From NCBI GenBank assembly GCA_039654915.1, contig CM077599.1, positions 11,596,501 to 11,660,500 of the forward strand: a DNA stretch of 64,000 bases, written 5' to 3'. The notes below the pieces were generated by a model. That model saw only the letters and a program-made list of their open reading frames with translations. It was not told where the DNA came from and made no database searches. Made by a program: the position numbers and the translations under genes. The stretch comes from Aquilaria yunnanensis. Lineage: Eukaryota > Streptophyta > Magnoliopsida > Malvales > Thymelaeaceae. Positions 61,101 through 64,000 of the stretch are shown one piece after another (within the stretch, counting starts at the first letter, position 1; each line of letters begins with the position of its first letter).

Positions 61101-62465
61101 ATAGGAGAGTTCCTATCGTCGAGGTTCTAAGGTAGGACCCTTAACATCAAAACAATCAATTTTCCTTCAAACGATAGGTGAGTTCCTATCATCGAGGTTC
61201 TAAGGTTGGGCCCTTAACCTCAAAATCATCAATCTTCTTTCAAACGATAGGAGAGTTCCTATCGTCGAGGTTCTAAGGTAGGACCCTTAACCTCAAAACA
61301 ATCAATCTTCCTTCAAACGATAGGAGAGTTCCTATTATCGAGGTTCTAAGGTAGGACCCTTAACCTCAAAACAATCAATTTTCCTTCAATCGATAGGAGA
61401 GTTCCTATCATCGAGGTTCTAAGGTAGGACCCTTAACCTCAAAATCATCAATTTTCCTTCAAACGATAGGAGAGTTCCTATCGTCGAGGTTCTAAGGTAG
61501 GACCCTTAACCTCAAAACAATCAATTTTCCTTCAAACGATAGGAGAGTTCCTATCGTCGAGGTTCTAAGGTAGGGCCCTTAACCTCAAAATCATCAATCT
61601 TCCTTCAAACGATAGGAGAGTTCCTATCGTCGAGGTTCTAAGGTAGGACCCTTAACCTCAAAACAATCAATTTTCCTTCAAATGATTGGAGAGTTCCTAT
61701 TATCGAGGTTCTAAGGTAGGGCCCTTAACCTAAAAAACAATCAATTTTCCTTCAAACGATAGGAGAGTTCCTATCATCGAGGTTCTAAGGTAGGGCCCTT
61801 AACCTCAAAATCATCAATCTTCCTTCAAACGATAGGAGAGTTCCTATCATCGAGGTTCTAAGGTAGGGCCCTTAACCTCAAAATCATCAATTTTCCTTCA
61901 AACGATAGGAGAGTTCCTATCGTCGAGGTTCTAAGGTAGGACCCTTAACCTCAAAATCATCAATTTTCCTTCAAACGATAGGAGAGTTCCTATCGTCGAG
62001 GTTCTAAGGTAGGACCCTTAACCTCAAAACAATCAATTTTCCTTCAAACAATAGGAGAGTTCCTATCATCGAGGTTCTAAGGTAGGGCCCTTAACCTCAA
62101 AATCATCAATCTTCCTTCAAACAATAGGAGAGTTCCTATCGTCGAGGTTTTAAGGTAGGACCCTTAACCTCAAAACAATCAATTTTCCTTCAAACGATAG
62201 GAGAGTTCCTATCGTCGAGGTTCTACGGTAGGACCCTTAACCTCAAAATCATCAATTTTCCTTCAAACGATAGGAGAGTTCCTATCGTCGAGGTTCTAAG
62301 GTAGGACCCTTAACCTCAAAATCATCAATTTTCCTTCAAACGATAGGAGAGTTCCTATCGTCGAGGTTCTAAGGTAGGACCCTGAACCTCAAAATTATCA
62401 AATTTTCCCTTCAATGATAGGAAAGTTCCTATCGCAGAGGCTTTAAGGAAGATTCCTTAACCTCA
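58150..62465 (+). repeat. 4.3-kb minisatellite of 73-bp double-hairpin units
   Basis: About 54 units of about 73 bases follow a few shorter, diverged founder-like units (58150-58480) and end in diverged units (62395-62465). Each unit has two inverted repeats: cgatagga-gagt-tcctatcg, and gaggttctaagg...cccttaacctc. Units differ mainly as gtagggccc versus gtaggaccc and atcgtcg versus atcatcg. Higher-order copies are visible: marker variants such as cttcttgcaaacg (58823 and 59992) and gatagaagag (58981 and 60150) recur at 1169 bases (16 units). cttctttcaaacg (59771 and 61232) and cttcaatcgatag (59923 and 61384) recur at 1461 bases (20 units). Arrays in this position are known in Tat/Ogre-type elements. 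Confidence 0.9.
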
Positions 62466-62557
62466 TAGTTTAGGCGGCGAGAAGGTTCCCAAGGCCTAGC
62501 TGACCCGGACGAAATTTGGTAACGACTTTGCATACATCATGTCCTATGAAGCATGCA

Positions 62558-62570
62558 AAGGGGGGCAGCT
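62558..62570 (+). other. Polypurine tract
   Basis: aaaggggggcagc lies immediately before the 3' LTR, the expected site of plus-strand priming. Confidence 0.75.
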
Positions 62571-64000
62571 CTTGACACCCAATTTCGTCCGACCTTAAAA
62601 GAAAAAAATAATAATAATAATAAAATATATATTATTTTAGGGGAATTTTTGTTTTATAGAATTTATGTTAAAAAATATATTAATTAATTAAAAAAAATTA
62701 ATTAATTAATTAATTATAAATCAAATCAAATCAAATCAAATCAAATTAATTAAAAATATGTGTATGTAATAATAAATATAATGTAAAAATAAAAAAATAA
62801 ATAATAATAAAAAATAAAAATATCCTTACCTGCTCCTTCTCGATTCTTCTTTCTGTTCTATTTAAACTCTCATACGCTCTCACCCTATCCATAACAGAGC
62901 TCCTTCTCATCTTCCTCTCCTTCTCACCGACTCATCTCTGACTCTCTCTAAAAACAATTCTCTCACTCTCCTCTCCCACTGACTATCTTCTCTCCTTCAC
63001 CAGCTCTCTCTTTCTCCTACTCTCGCATTCTGAGTCTCTCAACGCTCCCTCTCAGAAACTTTCTCTCTCTCTCTCGGCTCCCCTAATTCGCTACCCTGAC
63101 TCGCCTGATCTTCTTTCCTTCCTTCCCCTCCACATCTTTCTCCCTCTCGCCCCTTTTCTTCTCCCTCCTCTCTGCCCTTTTTTTTCCCGTCGTGTTCTCC
63201 CTCCCTTTACTCGCCGCGACACCGCGTCGCGTCCTTGGCTGCCGTGCTCCCGCCACTTGCTCGCCTCCCGTTCGTACTCCAAGTTCCTCACCGCCCCTTT
63301 GCCGTCACGCCTACTCCGCCGCCTCTCTCGTTCGCGCTCGCACGCCCCTGTCTCGCACGCCGTCGTGAAAACTATCACCGGTAGCCTCGCGTCGTACCAG
63401 CTTCCCCCCCCCTCCCCCCCCCCCTCCGCGTTCGCTGCTTTCCCCCCGTCAGGCGCTCCCTCCGTTCACCACGCCGCCAGGCGGAACCTCCTCGCGTTGC
63501 CTCCTTTCTCGCCGCCAGCCCTGTACGCCCCGTTGCTGATGACGTCTCCAGTTCCCTCCGCCACCGAGGCCATCCCCTCGCTCCACCGCGTCGCGCCCGC
63601 TGTCGGTCTCTTTTCCCGCATCTCCCAGCAGTCGCACCAGCCAACCTGTTCGCGCCCCCTTGCCGTCGCCACCTCTTCTATGCCACTGTCACCGTTGACA
63701 AGTCCATCTCTCTGAGATTTCGCGAAAGCAGAGTAGGAAGAAGACAGATTTGGTCTTCACGAGAATTAAAATTTTATTTTTATTGGTATATCCCTCTTTT
63801 AGACCCTTATCTTATTATATTTTTTTCATTTTAGTTACTAACCTTCTTTATTTTGCAGATTGGTTATTAATCACTAGTATTTTATTATTTTTATTTTTTC
63901 AGTTTTTATTTATTTATTTGCTTAGGTCATATATTAAGTTTGACTACAAAATTCAAATATGAATTTAAATTAAAATTGTTTATTGGCTTATTTCTTTAAT
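62571..64000 (+). repeat. 3' long terminal repeat, first 1.43 kb
   Basis: It starts TCTTGACACCCAATTTCGTC, differing from the 5' LTR at the second base (C for G). It then follows the 5' LTR closely: the same pyrimidine-rich and GC-rich blocks, the same low-complexity ORFs, and few substitutions. The rest lies beyond the window. Confidence 0.85.

Larger units (their letters stand above)
45379..64000 (+). mobile_element. Giant gag-only LTR retrotransposon with extra ORFs (3' LTR truncated by window)
   Basis: Bounded by a 5' LTR (45379-49066) and a 3' LTR starting at 62571, with a primer-binding site just after the first LTR and a polypurine tract just before the second. If the 3' LTR is full length, the element would be about 20.9 kb. 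The interior, left to right, has: short tandem repeats (49838-50010), a decayed gag (50077-50975), a possible gag/protease-side remnant (51000-51350), several tandem-repeat blocks (51540-53660), three viral-like ORF cassettes (54240-56524), an upstream-module array, a LOG-family ORF (57015-57644), and a 73-bp hairpin minisatellite (58150-62465). No reverse transcriptase, RNase H or integrase could be read. The gag resembles Tat/Ogre Ty3/Gypsy elements, and the layout fits the gag-only 'TR-GAG' class that depends on autonomous relatives. Confidence 0.85.

Noticed and set aside
58150..62465. Regular repeat array resembling a CRISPR
   Set aside because: Units are contiguous with no unique spacers, it lies in plant DNA next to a polypurine tract, and it behaves as a retroelement minisatellite.

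Overview
The window is nuclear DNA of a eudicot plant. It has split genes with GT-AG introns, AT-rich intergenic DNA, plant-type gene families and many transposons. I could not name the species. All gene models were read by eye from frame and splice signals, with no alignment or transcript evidence.

The left 41 kb is a gene-bearing region. In order it holds: the 3' part of an ankyrin-repeat gene that runs in frame into the C-terminal half of a PYM-like gene (+, 1-3100); the ribosome-assembly factor MRT4 (-, 8 exons, 229 codons); a DUF1644 zinc-finger gene (+, one coding exon, 362 codons); separase (-, 27 exons, 2150 codons with phase kept throughout and both catalytic residues present); the mitochondrial ubiquinone enzyme 4-hydroxybenzoate polyprenyltransferase COQ2/PPT1 (-, 8 exons, 400 codons); and a possible small-protein gene (-, about 40.3-41.4 kb).

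The gaps between genes are full of non-autonomous DNA transposons. Four Mutator-type elements have perfect 9-10 bp target duplications (7014-8508, 26786-27243, 27686-29884, 30060-31281). A fifth (31854-33342) has one mismatch in its duplication and carries a broken WD40 gene fragment. A 3.4-kb hAT-type element (41538-44914) has a perfect 8-bp duplication. AT-rich MITE-like repeats lie between them.

The right 19 kb is one very large LTR retrotransposon. It has a 3.7-kb 5' LTR (45379-49066), a primer-binding site, a decayed Tat/Ogre-like gag, no visible reverse transcriptase or integrase, a polypurine tract (62558-62570) and a 3' LTR cut off by the window end. Its interior is the unusual part. 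It holds three tandem 0.8-kb cassettes whose ORFs resemble the cysteine-rich nucleic-acid-binding proteins of carlaviruses; an intact, intronless LOG-family (cytokinin-activating enzyme) ORF; upstream modules shared between the viral-like cassettes and the LOG ORF; and a 4.3-kb array of 73-bp repeats, each able to fold as two hairpins, with higher-order duplications of 16 and 20 units. A gag-only retroelement carrying silencing-suppressor-like and hormone-related ORFs under their own TATA boxes is the best candidate for an undescribed system here.
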